DNA from: Melampsora larici-populina 98AG31
Lineage: Eukaryota > Basidiomycota > Pucciniomycetes > Pucciniales > Melampsoraceae
DNA length: 64,000 nt
Assembly (NCBI RefSeq): GCF_000204055.1
Contig: NW_006768766.1
Coordinates: 2,071,243 to 2,135,242 of the forward strand
Direction of reading: 5' to 3'
A program made the position numbers and the translations under genes. The notes under the pieces were generated by a model. It saw nothing but the letters and a program-made list of their open reading frames with translations. It was not told where the DNA came from and made no database searches. Below are positions 34,027-45,426 of the stretch, in pieces; positions within the stretch are counted from its first letter, which is position 1, and each line of letters starts with the position of its first letter.

Positions 34027-35590
34027 TTAGGGTACATCACATTTAAAATAATCAAATTGAATCTTTTTAGAATTACAAAATGAATTTAATTGAAATAAAA
34101 TAAATGTCACATTTGCACCTAATGGATAATTTTTTAAATCTAAAGGTAAACTTATTGATTTAAGTTTAGGAAATTCATTTAAAGTAATCAAATTAAAAAT
34201 TTCAGATAATTCTTCTGATAGATTTGAGTTATGAAATTGATAAAATTTTAAGTGTTGTAAGGTTTTACAATATTTAAATGAATGAATGTAATGACATTCA
34301 TTAGCTGGCCAGATTGTCAGATTCGTTAAATTTGGTAAATTAAATAAATTCCTCTCGAGATCGAATACTGGAGGTTCTACTCCTGGTAAGATGTCTAGAG
34401 TTTCATCAGGTTTGAGCTCTAGATGAGTTAGATTCGGTGCCCAATTACTGATAAGCCAAGGTAAATCTGGTAAACAAAGTTGAGCACAATCTCGAATCGT
34501 AAGTTTTACTAAATTAGGAGGTCCTTGATGTTGACCCCAAGACCAGTTTATGACATCAACTTCATTTAGCACAAGTTGTTTAAGATTTTGAATATTAGAA
34601 ATACATGTATCGAGGTTCTTGATGGCTTCACAGTCTTCGTGAGAAATACGGGCGAGCTTGAGTGATTCGAGTAATGTAAGATGGGAGATTGGTTCAATAA
34701 AACATTCTACGAGAATTGTTGAGTACTGAGGACCTCTGATCTTGAGATGTTGAAGACCTCCGAGCTCAGAAAATAATCTACTGAAATTGTAACTCGGGTT
34801 GCTCATTTCTTTTGAGGTAGGAGGTCTATACCAATTATCCGGACAACTAAGATGAAGACTCTTGATATTTGAACAATGAGAAATTACTTTGGCAAGGCTT
34901 TCAGGACAAAGACCATAGGATGGGCGGAGCGCGAGGATCTCTTCATGGTCAGTCGAGTCGCGTTTAGGACCGACATTCAAATTGTCACAGTGAACACTTT
35001 CGACCTTCCAAAAATCCTTGTCATCTTCAATAAACTTGATTTTCCTCACATCAGAAGACCGGAGTGAATAGCGATGTTGAGTTTGGTCACGTTCGATAGA
35101 AGTTGGGTTCTCGGGTATTTGATGCCATTGCGACCTTAACCCAATCTCTAAGACTTCGAGATGGCATCCGTGTTTCGATAAGACTTCTTCATTCCACAAT
35201 GACATCGGCATAGATAATGGCGAAGGAAATCGGAGATACTGGAGGGCCGGAATCGATAATAATCAATACATGCTAGTGCATCGGTTCAGTACCTTTGACA
35301 AGAAAAGTTTAGCTCACCTGCCATATGAAAGGCTGACAGATAGAGTATATCCTGCGATCGAGGACCGAGAAGGCTTGAAAACTGGTCATTATTGGCGATT
35401 CAGGTTTATGTTCATAAATCCATAGATTCGTCTCTTTTCCTGATTCAAGAGTGTTTCCTTGTTTGACCTTTTTAAGGTGATTATCAACAAGTTCGCTAGT
35501 ATCGAGAAGAATGTGTTTTACTATATCAAGAATCACTTCATCTGGTAATCGATTGAGTGAATCTTTTTCAGCTTGTCTTGGGTGCTTCAT
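34027..35590 (-). CDS. F-box/LRR-like protein (locus F6)
   Basis: Exon 1 35318-35590 (91 codons), intron 35239-35317 (79 nt, GTGAGC...CCAG), exon 2 34027-35238; about 494 residues. F-box motif LNRLPDEVILDIVKHILLD, block SPIMTSFQAFSVLDRRIYSICQ, and exon 2 start YLRFPSPLSMPMSLWNEEVL. Leucine-rich parts: LTLLESLKLARISHED, IQNLKQLVLNEVDVINW, LTHLELKPDETLDILPG. It is a close paralogue of F5 (11 kb away, same strand), consistent with segmental duplication. The 3' third is noticeably more AT-rich than in F5. No lesions seen. Role by analogy: SCF substrate recognition. Confidence 0.82.
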
Positions 35591-36054
35591 TTTGATCGAT
35601 CGAAGCTGGAAGGAGGTCAGATGAGAGAGAAGATGACGATAAAGCTTTGATAACCTATGATGAACTTTTTAAGACTGAGATAGTGCAGACAAAGGTTTAT
35701 ATATCAAAAGTTGATTGAACAAGTCTCTTAAAATCGAATGGATAGAAATGAAGTTCAGAAAAGAAGGATCAGGTCAACAAAGGTGAAAATCCATCAGATT
35801 CTCAAAATTGGTTCATCTGAATTCATTCTCATCATCAACAAGTCTTACAGATTCAGTTGGTAAAGAACAACTCAATCACAATTATAAGAGCTCAAGCAAT
35901 CTTACAAACAGGGACAATAGTAGAAATATTGAACTGCATATTGTGACCAGGAGTCCAACAAGCATGCTGAAAGATTGAGAATGAAACACAAGTGTGTGAC
36001 TTACGGTCCATGTACCTATTTCCTCCTTCCAACATCCTGGGGCAATTACTTTTG
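35591..36054. other. Spacer, nothing recognised
   Basis: Upstream region of F6 without identifiable elements. Confidence 0.5.
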
Positions 36055-36623
36055 CTATCTGAGCAAATTATCAACAAAGATGTTATCTTCAATGGTGAAG
36101 AGTCTTGGTTCATAGTCTTCGGGCCTGACACCAAATCTGTTCTGGACAATGTAAACTCCTGTAGTGAATTTGATGAGGGGCTTGGTTTCTCTTAACCAAG
36201 TTAAGGCAAGAATCAAGGAAATATTGGGACGGGGGAGGATAAAGGCCTTGGCGTTGAATTTAAATGTAGCCATGCTTCATTTGCTTTCAAATTCTGCTTT
36301 GCAGATAGCTACCTCGTTGCAAAATTCCTGAGTATCATTAGCTAATCTAACACCTTGAATCTCCACACTCTCAATCTCAATCCTGCCTGGACATAGTTCC
36401 TTCATTTTTTGACGTGTTTGGTTGAGATGTAGTTGGCAGTGGTGCCACTATTGATTATTGTGTCAAGGAGGATGTTACATATGAGGCAGGGGTAAAATGG
36501 TAGGAATGTCTTATTGTTATCTTCATGGGAGTCCAGTTCAATGACGTTAAGGTCAATGAGCTTCATTGGGAAATGAGTATCTTCATTGTCTGTGCGAATG
36601 GCTTGGGCCATCAGTTTGTCCAA
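36055..36623 (-). pseudogene. Retropepsin-like fragment of a gypsy element
   Basis: Minus-strand segment reading LLDTIINSGTTANYISTKHVKK, a degenerate aspartic protease start (expected (I/V)DSGAT). It continues in other frames with NEVAICKAEFESK and ISLILALTWLRETKPLIKF, the equivalent of the ILG..WL flap end. Frameshift at about 36402 and stop at about 36274. The active-site Asp is replaced (INSG). Clearly dead; no LTRs nearby. Confidence 0.6.
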
Positions 36624-36744
36624 GGATGTGAGTGAATAGATCTCACAGTTTGGGTTGCTGCTGGATTGAAGAGTAACAATGCATGTATCTTACTCATCGG
36701 TGGTACAATCCCAAATGAAATCTTCTCATTTGGCCCAGCTAGTA

Positions 36745-37186
36745 CAGTTGTTCTCAGAAATGTTGGAAAAATCCAACATTTCAAGCTGAGGTCGTGGTCC
36801 CGAGGAGGCGGCTTTTTCATGGCATGTGTCATGGAAAAGTCATGGCAGCTGCCGAGTGAGATCAGTGTCCCTTTGACCAACCTCAACTCCCTTGTGTCCT
36901 CTCCATGCCATCCTTCCTCTGATCCTCAGCTTGTGTTACAATCCCTTAACCATGAAATCATATGTTTTCACCATTTTTCTGAAGACATTGGTCCGTTAGC
37001 CTGGCCATTGGCAAGATAGTAGTGTGCTCATTGAGGTATGATGGAAAGTAATCAAATTTTCATCTTGAGATACCTGTCAAAATCAAAGTTTTTGTCAGTG
37101 TTTGTATCTGTGTGTCACTGCTCAGCGCACGGACCCCGAGCTCAGCTTGAGATTTTGCATTTTTCCAACATTTCTGAGAACAACTG
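36745..37186. mobile_element. 442-bp MITE with CAGTTGTTCTC ends
   Basis: Inverted ends CAGTTGTTCTCAGAAATGTT (from 36745) and its complement (to 37186), continuing with diverged homology to about 60 bp. TA flanks both sides (36743-36744, 37187-37188), as for Tc1/mariner/pogo relatives. Its right end abuts the PIF/Harbinger element after 7 bp. The interior is non-coding. Confidence 0.7.
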
Positions 37187-37471
37187 TATAATTTGTCCTA
37201 CACAAAGTTCTTCTGGAACTTTTCCACGAAAGTTCCAGAACACTTTTCCACAAAGCCAGAAAAGAAATTTTTGGCTGTATTCTGGATTCGTGGACTTGTG
37301 GAAAAAAAAGATATTTGAATGCCCTTTCCAGGACCCTAGGGTCCAATACATCCCTGCTTTGTGCATCAAGTCACCTTCCTCTTCCCTCCCTGCACCACCA
37401 CCCATCTGATCTCTTCACGTCACTCCCAGCTTACACCTTGCTTACACCTCACCTCCGTCAAACCCCGCCCT

Positions 37472-39437
37472 ATGGCCCGAAAGGGACGCCGCAATCGACT
37501 TAAACACTACGTACATGTCGCTATTGATCAAATGAAACAAGTTTCCAATAATCACGCGGCTATTCTGGCCTTCAAGAAGAAGACGGATGCCAAAAGCCTG
37601 TTCTTAATACGATGTCTTCAAGTGATCATCATCAACCAAAATCTACATACTAACCAGCAATCCGAGGATGGTCAGGAAGATCATTTGGATGATTCTGAGG
37701 AAAGAAGGCCACTGTTACTTATTTTGCTTGGTACCTTGGAGTTTCATTTGGCGCGGACAGAATCCTGCAAACTTGTTCTGCTTGGTCGTTGTCTACAGAG
37801 ACTTGCTGGAAATGAGATAGATTTACTCAAAGAATCCCTCAAGATATTAAATTCCACTCGCTATGTGCATGACCGACCAGCGTGTCAACGTAAAGGAATC
37901 CAAAACATTGCTTTTCCTCATAAACTTGAAGAAGGTGGTGACCCTTTCTTAGCGATTGTAAGTGATTCAGGTCAACTCTTCAGGTCAATCTTGTAGCTTT
38001 CCATTCTGTGTGGAGTTAATGAGCCAACACAATTCTTGACGGGTCCACTGGTGGTCCCTCTCTCGTCTTCGACTTGCTCCTCGTCCCCGGTCCTGACTCT
38101 CCGTTTTTCAGTGCTTCTTCCGCTCTTTTCCTGGATTCTGCCAATTCTTGTTCGAAAGTCGTCATCTTGCTTTGTCTAAGAATGTCTTCTATCCAATCTT
38201 TTTAAATTCTTTTGAAATTGATATATACTCGAGCTTGATGCACTGAGTTGTGTTAGAGAGTCTTTGCTTGGTGCAAGTTGGTGCGTTGCGGAATGTGAAA
38301 TTTTGTTCTAAATTTCTTTGCGGCAACTGTTCGCAGCGTGCCCTCACTCGCTACAAGCATATTCTCTTACGTCTCTTACACAACTACACATTCATGGAAC
38401 TCCGCACCAAGTCGTGCCTTGGTTGGTGCTCACACTGAAATTTAAGGATATATGACTTGAATTACGATTCTTTTTGTGATGTAGGCTCGAATGACTCATG
38501 AACAATTTTGGAACTTAGTGAAATGTATTCAAGATAGTCATGTTTTTCAAAACCGGTCTGATAACAAACAGGCTCCTGTAGCATGGCAGCTTTTGGTGGC
38601 CCTCGCTAATCTGGGAACCTCAGGAAACGGGGGTGATATCTCCCATCTTGCTTACATGTTTCATATATCTGGTAAGTCCCTTTGCTGTACTTATCTTCCA
38701 TAATCCTGATTAATGTTTTCTTTCTTTATAGAGGGAAGTGTCCATAATTGGACTAATCGGTGTATGTATGTGATTCTTCAAATCAAAAAAAAATGGGTCA
38801 ACTGGCCGAACGTTGAGGAACACCGCGAACTAAAATCAAAGCTTCAAGACTGTCATTTCAAAGACTGTGTGGGTTTCATGGACGGCAATCTCGTTCCCCT
38901 GGCTTTTGCACCTGTACAAAATCCAAAAGATTATTGGACTCGGAAACAGTTTTATGCGTTTAATGTTATGTTAGTATGTGATGTACATAAGCTATTCAGG
39001 TATTACAAACTGGGTTGGTGTGGATCAGCTCACGATCAAAGAGCTTACCTTTCTTCCGAAGTAAGTGCTTTTGCTCCATCTCTCTGTAATGTATTCTGAC
39101 ATTCCATTCCTAGCTGTATTTCAATCCAAGTGAATATTTATCTGAAGATGAGTATATGTTAGCCGATTCAGGATATACTACATCTCAGAGCGTCATTACC
39201 CCCTTTAAACGTGCCCCTGGTCAACCTCTTTGCGACCATCAGGAGGCCTTCAATCAAGAACTAAGTAAAATTCAAGTTATAATTGAACAGAGCATTGGAA
39301 TGCTCAAAGGTCGATTTCAGTCTTTGAAGGAGCTACACATCTTGCTCAATGGGCCACGCAGCGCCCAGCGAGCAAACGTTTGGATTTGGGTCTGTATCTT
39401 TCTCCACAATTACAGCACTAGTAGTGATGACAGATAG
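37472..39437 (+). pseudogene. PIF/Harbinger DDE transposase, C-terminus cut by a stop
   Basis: Four exons: 37472-37957, 38485-38671, 38732-39060, 39114-39437, all with GTAAGT donors and frame-preserving joins; 441 residues. Motifs of the DDE_Tnp_4 fold: RMTHEQFWNLVKCI and an N-terminal helix-turn-helix (LGTSGNGGDISHLAYMFHIS). First catalytic Asp in GFMDGNLVPLAF, second in LVCDVHKLFRYY, and the Glu in VIIEQSIGMLKGRF. A TAG at 39435 (after TSSDDR) ends the frame. Beyond it the same frame stays open for 40 more codons to 39560 (HFEFGTVEEGLVD...), so the stop is probably a TGG-to-TAG lesion. All three catalytic residues are retained, so residual activity is possible. Intron 1 is long (527 nt) and holds unrelated sequence. 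Confidence 0.78.
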
Positions 39438-39770
39438 CATTTTGAGTTTGGGACAGTTGAAGAAGGCCTAGTCGACACTGCCATTCCAAGAAGAGCACCT
39501 CAAAATGCAGGACCTTACGGTGATGACGTGCACCCTCTATTGGTTATTGGTTATTTATGAATTACGGTTATGTTTCATTATTTGATTTTCCTATTTCTGA
39601 ATTATGATTTGATTTGTTTTCTTTTTTGATCTCTGTTACTATGCTACGGTATTTGATAATACACCATTCTGGTTACATTATATTTCATAATACACATGTC
39701 ATTGTCTTTTAACTCTCTCTTCTATTAGTATTTGTGGCTACATATACCTGTGAGGTTTTGCACCAAGATT

Positions 39771-39994
39771 CGAACACCATCTGTTTTGTCTCTTTTACTT
39801 TTATAAGCTCAATTAATTGACGTGCTTATAATTCCGTGCATTACTCACAGGTAAGCTTACTTTCATGTTTTCTTTATCTCTTTTTCTATTTTATCATATT
39901 GTATCAAAGAAATAAAGAACACGATCTGTTTCGTCTCTTTTACTTTTATAAGCTCAATTAATTGACGTGCTTATAATTCCGTGCATTACTCACA
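39771..39994 (+). repeat. ~75-bp direct repeat inside the Harbinger element
   Basis: 39771-39849 and 39916-39994 share CTCTTTTACTTTTATAAGCT and the following AATTAATTGACGTGC...ATTACTCACA at a 145-bp offset. Downstream at about 40006-40070 is a reading RDDTRRKALYESF that resembles the end of Harbinger transposases, possibly a detached last exon. Confidence 0.5.
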
Positions 39995-40839
39995 CCCTCA
40001 AACCGCAAGAGATGACACTCGACGTAAGGCACTTTATGAAAGTTTTGTAGCCATTAGGGGCTTATAAGTATTGTTGTTGGAATTAGTTTGCCTATTATCA
40101 CTATTATCAGTTGTACTAGCAACTGATTCAAATAGTTTCAAGTTTCAAGATTGTTGTTTACTTTTTTTGAAACTAAACATGTTGATATAACATAGGAGAG
40201 TGTATTTTGGAAATATTTAACCGATTTTGCAGAAATGAACTGCCGTTTAGGCAAAGTCAATTTTGAGTCAATTAGTTGGATGTTCATGAGAACCTTGATA
40301 GAGATTGTGAGTCCTGTTTAATGAGGAGATTAGAGATATGAAAAGTATTCATAACTCTAAAATGAGATGCTATTGTCAATAGCATCTCATCTCAGATGAA
40401 ACTCAATGTGTTCAACTTTGGGCCTGTTTTTTCTTTTTGGTTTTGAGAGGCAATAACATAGTATTTATTTTCATAAAACAAAAGAAAATGTTGGCTTTTG
40501 TGTGTATACAATTTCCTTTGTGTTGATTTCTGGTGTATTACAATCACTGGGGTTCTTTTGAACTGAATGCGCACAAATCATTTAAAGGAAGAAGACACTA
40601 CAACAAAAAGAACAGGCTCTTTTGCGCACAAACTGTTTCAAAATTGTAAGAAAGAAAAAGTAGCAAATCTTGGTTCCATTGTTCAGGTCAAGTTGGAACC
40701 AAGAATTTGCATGAAGTTAACATGGATCATTTTGTAATGATCTATGTACAGAATAATTGGTATCGAACTCAATCCTGAGAAATGAGGGAAAATAGTGTAA
40801 CCAATCTTAATAAGGTGCGTACTCAAACTGATGTATAAG

Positions 40840-42702
40840 TCAAAGGTTATTACTTACAATGTTGGGGAAAACTTCCGCCGCGACTTCCTTCGCCTGATCC
40901 AGAGTCATGTGATTTTCTGCCATGACTTGGGCAATGAATTTACCCCTCGCAACTCTATATTCCATATCCATAGCACGTTTGGTGCGTTGGACATCCAATT
41001 GAGCTGATTCAACTTTCAAGCTATGTAGTTCCGCATCCAAACGTGCTTGAGTAAGTTGTTCCTCTTTTGATAACAATGATCTTGGGTCGTCTTTTGGTTT
41101 CAGGATGGTGGCTAAGTCCTTAATTGCGTTCCCCAGAGCGTCGGTTTTCGGAATGGACTTGATTAAGGATTCTTCAAACTTGCTGATAGTTGACTTGACT
41201 GAGTCGGTTTTTTCGTTGAGCAAGTCATTTATTTTAGATTCCGCACTACCCTTCACTTTGTTTTTTTTCTTAACGGATGGATTGGTAGCTGATTTAGAAG
41301 ACTCTGTGTCATATTGATTCAAAGTATTAGTCGTTTTTGGCGTGTAGGTGATGAGCAAATTCAAAGTGCTTTGAGAATCTGATGTTTGAAAGTTGAAGCA
41401 CTCAGTATGTTATAATTGGTCACCGAAAGATGGAGTTCTCACCTTCTAAATCAACATCATCAAGAATGCGTCTAAAGTCTTCATTAGGTAAATCATTGTC
41501 CTTGTTCTTTCTGATTGGCTCGGATATGATGAGGCGTGATTAATCCTCTTCATTTGATGCTTGTGAGTGATCATCGTCATTTCTTAGCTCTAAGCCATGT
41601 GTATCTTCCACATCTAACATCTCCTGTACGGGTTGATCATCGGCAGGTAAACCCAAACAGGCTAAAGAGTCGTCCGGATTGGCCCGGCGAGCACTGTTAA
41701 CACTAGCAAGCCTCGTAGCCTTGTCTTGTTGGCCCATGACAGGCTCTAATTGCCAATAGTATTTGCATCTGGCCTCAATGTACGCTGTATCAAACAAACA
41801 TCAGTGTAGTCAAACATATCAATAACATTGAAATTTACTGACCATCGACTAACACTCTCTTTCGAGCAACATAAGCTGGATCCTCGTCTTCCCAACCTTT
41901 CGTTTGTTTTTTGGCTTCAAGATGATCCATTGCTCCTTGACCGGTCTGGTCAATCCATCTTTTAGCCTCATTAAACTGAGCTTTGAGAGTTGCTATCTGA
42001 AGATACCAATCTGAATCAGCGACAACCATGTCATGAAACTTCTGTTTCCCGAAGTAAAACACTGACCTTGGTTCCTACGATCTTCGGAGTGCGGTCATGA
42101 ATACCGTTCGCAGCTAAGTAAGAGACAATGACTTCTAGAGTAGCTGACTTATAGTTGTTGTTTGACTTATACTGAGCCCAATTCTTGTACGTCGTAATCT
42201 AATTCAGAAGGATGCTCATAGCACTCTTGCCTTTTTTGTTTTTCTGACTCTCCCACTTGACGGGCGGCTTTCTACAAGGTACGTTTTCTTCACTTTTGTT
42301 GCCTTTCTTGCCTTTAATTTCCTTCTTGCCACGTGATGGTGATTGAGGAGGCTTGGGTTTTTTCGAACATTGTTTACGAGTTGAAGAAGATTGAGACTTC
42401 CCACCTTTGGCATCAGGTTTTGGGTGTTTATTTGATTGAGTTTGGGGCTGGGAAGTCATCAAATTGAAGGAAGATCCCAAAGATCCTGTTTGGATGATTC
42501 CCGAGTGATAATTTGAAGGTATCGGAGTCGAGAAATAATTGGGCGAAGTTTGGTTTACATGAAAGGCTGAATAGGACGGGATGGCAGACGGATGAAATTG
42601 AAAAGGCACTGGGGTTAAGATGGGTTGAGCTATATCATGTGGAGACGTTGGAGGGTCAGTTGAACTGGGTGGATCATCAGAAGGCGGAATGTCGTTGGAC
42701 AT
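40840..42702 (-). pseudogene. Myb/SANT-like accessory gene of the Harbinger element, interrupted
   Basis: Starts at 42702 (MSNDIPPSDDPP, Pro/Ser-rich, then a Lys-rich stretch). The DNA-binding part WESQKNKKGKSAMSILL...YKNWAQYKSNNNYKSATLEVIV is split by an in-frame TAG at 42199-42201. Further exons: 42062-41843 (FHDMVVADSDWYLQIATL...), intron 41785-41842, 41784-41443 with a TAA at 41540-41542, intron 41379-41442, and 41378-40840. The last holds a coiled coil (LLSKEEQLTQARLDAELHSLKVESAQL) of the NAM-associated type. In this superfamily the Myb-like protein helps the transposase enter the nucleus and bind the ends. The junction near 42065 could not be resolved. Confidence 0.65.
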
Positions 42703-42852
42703 GATGTGCTGGTGAGTTGGAGTTAAGCGGGTGTGGGGATTTTATAAACAAAGTCCAGGAAGGCAGAACCCAATCTGGCTTCCTGGCTTCGTGGAAAAGA
42801 TGTTCTGGAACTTTTGTGGAAAAGTTCCAGAAGAACTTTGTGTAGTATAATT

Positions 42853-45426
42853 AGTGCTGAGTGTCCTGTTTCAATCTGCAACACTGTCCATTTTTTTCTC
42901 AGTTATATCTAAAGCATCAGGAACTACCATGGGAGAATACTAATGGTGGTTGTATGCTGATAGCCATTTATGGTACTCAAAGCGAGTATGTACGCTGTGG
43001 TGAGCAAGATCTCTACTTAAGCAAAAAAATTAAAAATTATGTGAAAATTTGTATTTTTGGTCAAAGGCAAATTTATTATTGAAACTATTAGTCATCAAGT
43101 TTATCAAAGTTGATTTATAATCTGCATTTCATTATCTTTTAAATCATTTATTTACATAAGCAAATGATAAGAACATTTAAGAGTTAAGAAAAATTCAAAA
43201 AGATCAGTAAAAATAGTATAAGAGTGAAAATCAAATTAAAAGAATTAGTAAGAAGGGATTTGAGGAAGAAGAACATTTAGTTTGGATCTTAAAGAATGGA
43301 AACTTTCATGAAAAGAATGAAAGAAGAAGAACAATATTAAGAAAGTTGAAGGAAATTTCGAAAATATGGGTATGAAAGGCTGGAAAATGGTTTTTAGGTT
43401 ATGATTATAAGAGTTATTGGTTCAGGAAGGTTTTATTATGACAGAGAGATACAACATTAGTCATCAGCAACTTTAATCACAAGGATTGATAAGGGAGGTG
43501 TGAAATTATTCAAGAAAGAGGGTATTTCAAAAAAAGGGTACTATGGTATTAATTCCTGTGTAGTGATGTCATTGAAGGATTGGTTGCGCCAAGGGTTTTT
43601 CAGAAGGATTTTATGGTTTTGTGGTTGATTGGAATGCTGTGGATGATCTTTTGATAGAAGAAAAATCATTATTAGACGTGAAAATGGTCAAAATTCATCA
43701 AAAATGGAGGTTTTCAGTTAATTACATATGTCAAAACTTGTCAGAATTGGGTATGTGATAGTGCATTCGACGCAGAATCATTGGTTTCATAATGTAAAAC
43801 CTTTAAATCATTAGTAATGGAGGAGTAGTAGAAAAGTTATAAGGCAACAAAGAAACTGGAGTGAATTTCAAATTTGGTGGTTACATATAACATTTACATG
43901 ACAAAAGCTTATTTTCTCAATCTTTACAGCTCAATAACTTATTCATCATACATCAGACATGGGTCATATGGGGGTGATAAATGATCAGTATCACGAGGGC
44001 TATCAAATGAGCTATAGTAATCCAAAGTTGAACAACTTTACAAAAAATTTGTAATTCCAAAAATGGATTTCAGTTATGAATATTAGGAAAAAATCACCTG
44101 TATTCATCATAAGAAGATCCGCTCATAATTTATTAACATCAATTGATCAAATTCACGCCTTGAATCATTACAAATAATAATATTTATGACATCATATGGT
44201 TACATTGGAGGATTTCTGTTGATTTTTGACAGTTTTTGAAGGTTTTTGGAGGCTGCTGACCATTATTGAGGATTGTTGGAGTGTTATATACTATTGTTAA
44301 GGAATTTACGTGCCTTTGTTCCCCTTTTTTACTCATCTTATACTTTTGTTAGAGTGTTTTTAATCATAATTAAATTACTTTATCAGTACTAAGTTCACTA
44401 AATTGCCGCTTTATATCAAAGAAGAGATTTCTTTACGTGTGATAAGATTACAAGTCTTCTTTGGAATAACAATCTAATTGATTGTTGCTTTGCTAGTAAT
44501 TCAAAAGTGTGTTTTGTTGTGCTCAGATTGGAATTACACTATAGCAGTGTTGAGATTTCTTTATTTCTAAAACTCACGGGAATAATACTTGACTTAAGTA
44601 TTGAAACAATTTCTCTGGTGCCTTATCCCAAAGAATTCAGCAAAACCCCATGTTGATTCTTTCAAAGAGGCAGTCTTAGGCAACTTCTACTAGTTAGTTA
44701 TATTAGTAGATTATCTCTCTTTAAGCTCTGTAAAGCTCTTGTTGAGCTTTAAGTTCTACAACAGTAAAATGATCCAATATGAATTTATGTTAGAACATGT
44801 GAAAAAACTTTGAAATCTTTGTTGACAATACACAAGGAGATAATTTTTTTGTCTTTGAATTTCTATAAACAAATTTTGACTAAGAATCAGCTCATCGTGA
44901 TTACAGACAACTAAAACTTCCTAGTTCTACCTTGTTCAACTTCCCAACTAAAATCCAAGAGGGCATGTACAGAGGATAACCATTGATAATGCAATTAGAG
45001 AGTTTGATGCTTGTACTATTTTACCACATGCTTCTTGTATCGCAAAGAAGCTGTGAGGTATAATTTTATATACATTAGCTTTCATAAGAGATAGACAAAG
45101 ATGATATTTTTTCTATGAAAATCTTGATCATTTCATTTGCCATAAAGTTCTTGATTGAAGTGAGAGCCTACAGGAGTGGTTAACCTTATCAGAGGCAAAA
45201 TTGATTCCAATTGCTTCACACACCAAAAAAAGTGCAAATGTTCACTCACAAAACCTGTTTTGATAAGCTCAAGGTGTTCAAGAAAGGTTTGCAAACAGCA
45301 CATTATACTTCTACCGGTTGGTATTTTTCGAAAGTCCAAAATGGATCCATTAAAACTATGTCCACTTTGCTAGCTGCCAGAAGTACTACTGTTATTCTAA
45401 TTTGAAAATCTAAATTTTATCCATTC
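42853..45426. other. AT-rich spacer, nothing recognised
   Basis: About 2.6 kb, strongly AT-rich, with many stops in all frames and no repeat arms that I could find. Confidence 0.5.

Larger units (their letters stand above)
37194..42845. mobile_element. PIF/Harbinger-type transposon with two genes
   Basis: Inverted ends of about 70 bp: CTACACAAAGTTCTTCTGGA from 37198 and the complement ending at 42845, including the shared AACTTTTCCAC and CTTTTCCAC words. TATAATT occurs directly outside both ends (37187-37193, 42846-42852) and may include the target duplication, although Harbinger elements normally duplicate only 3 bp. Inside are a plus-strand DDE transposase (37472-39437) and a minus-strand Myb/SANT-like gene (40840-42702), the standard two-gene layout of this superfamily. 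About 5.65 kb. Confidence 0.8.
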
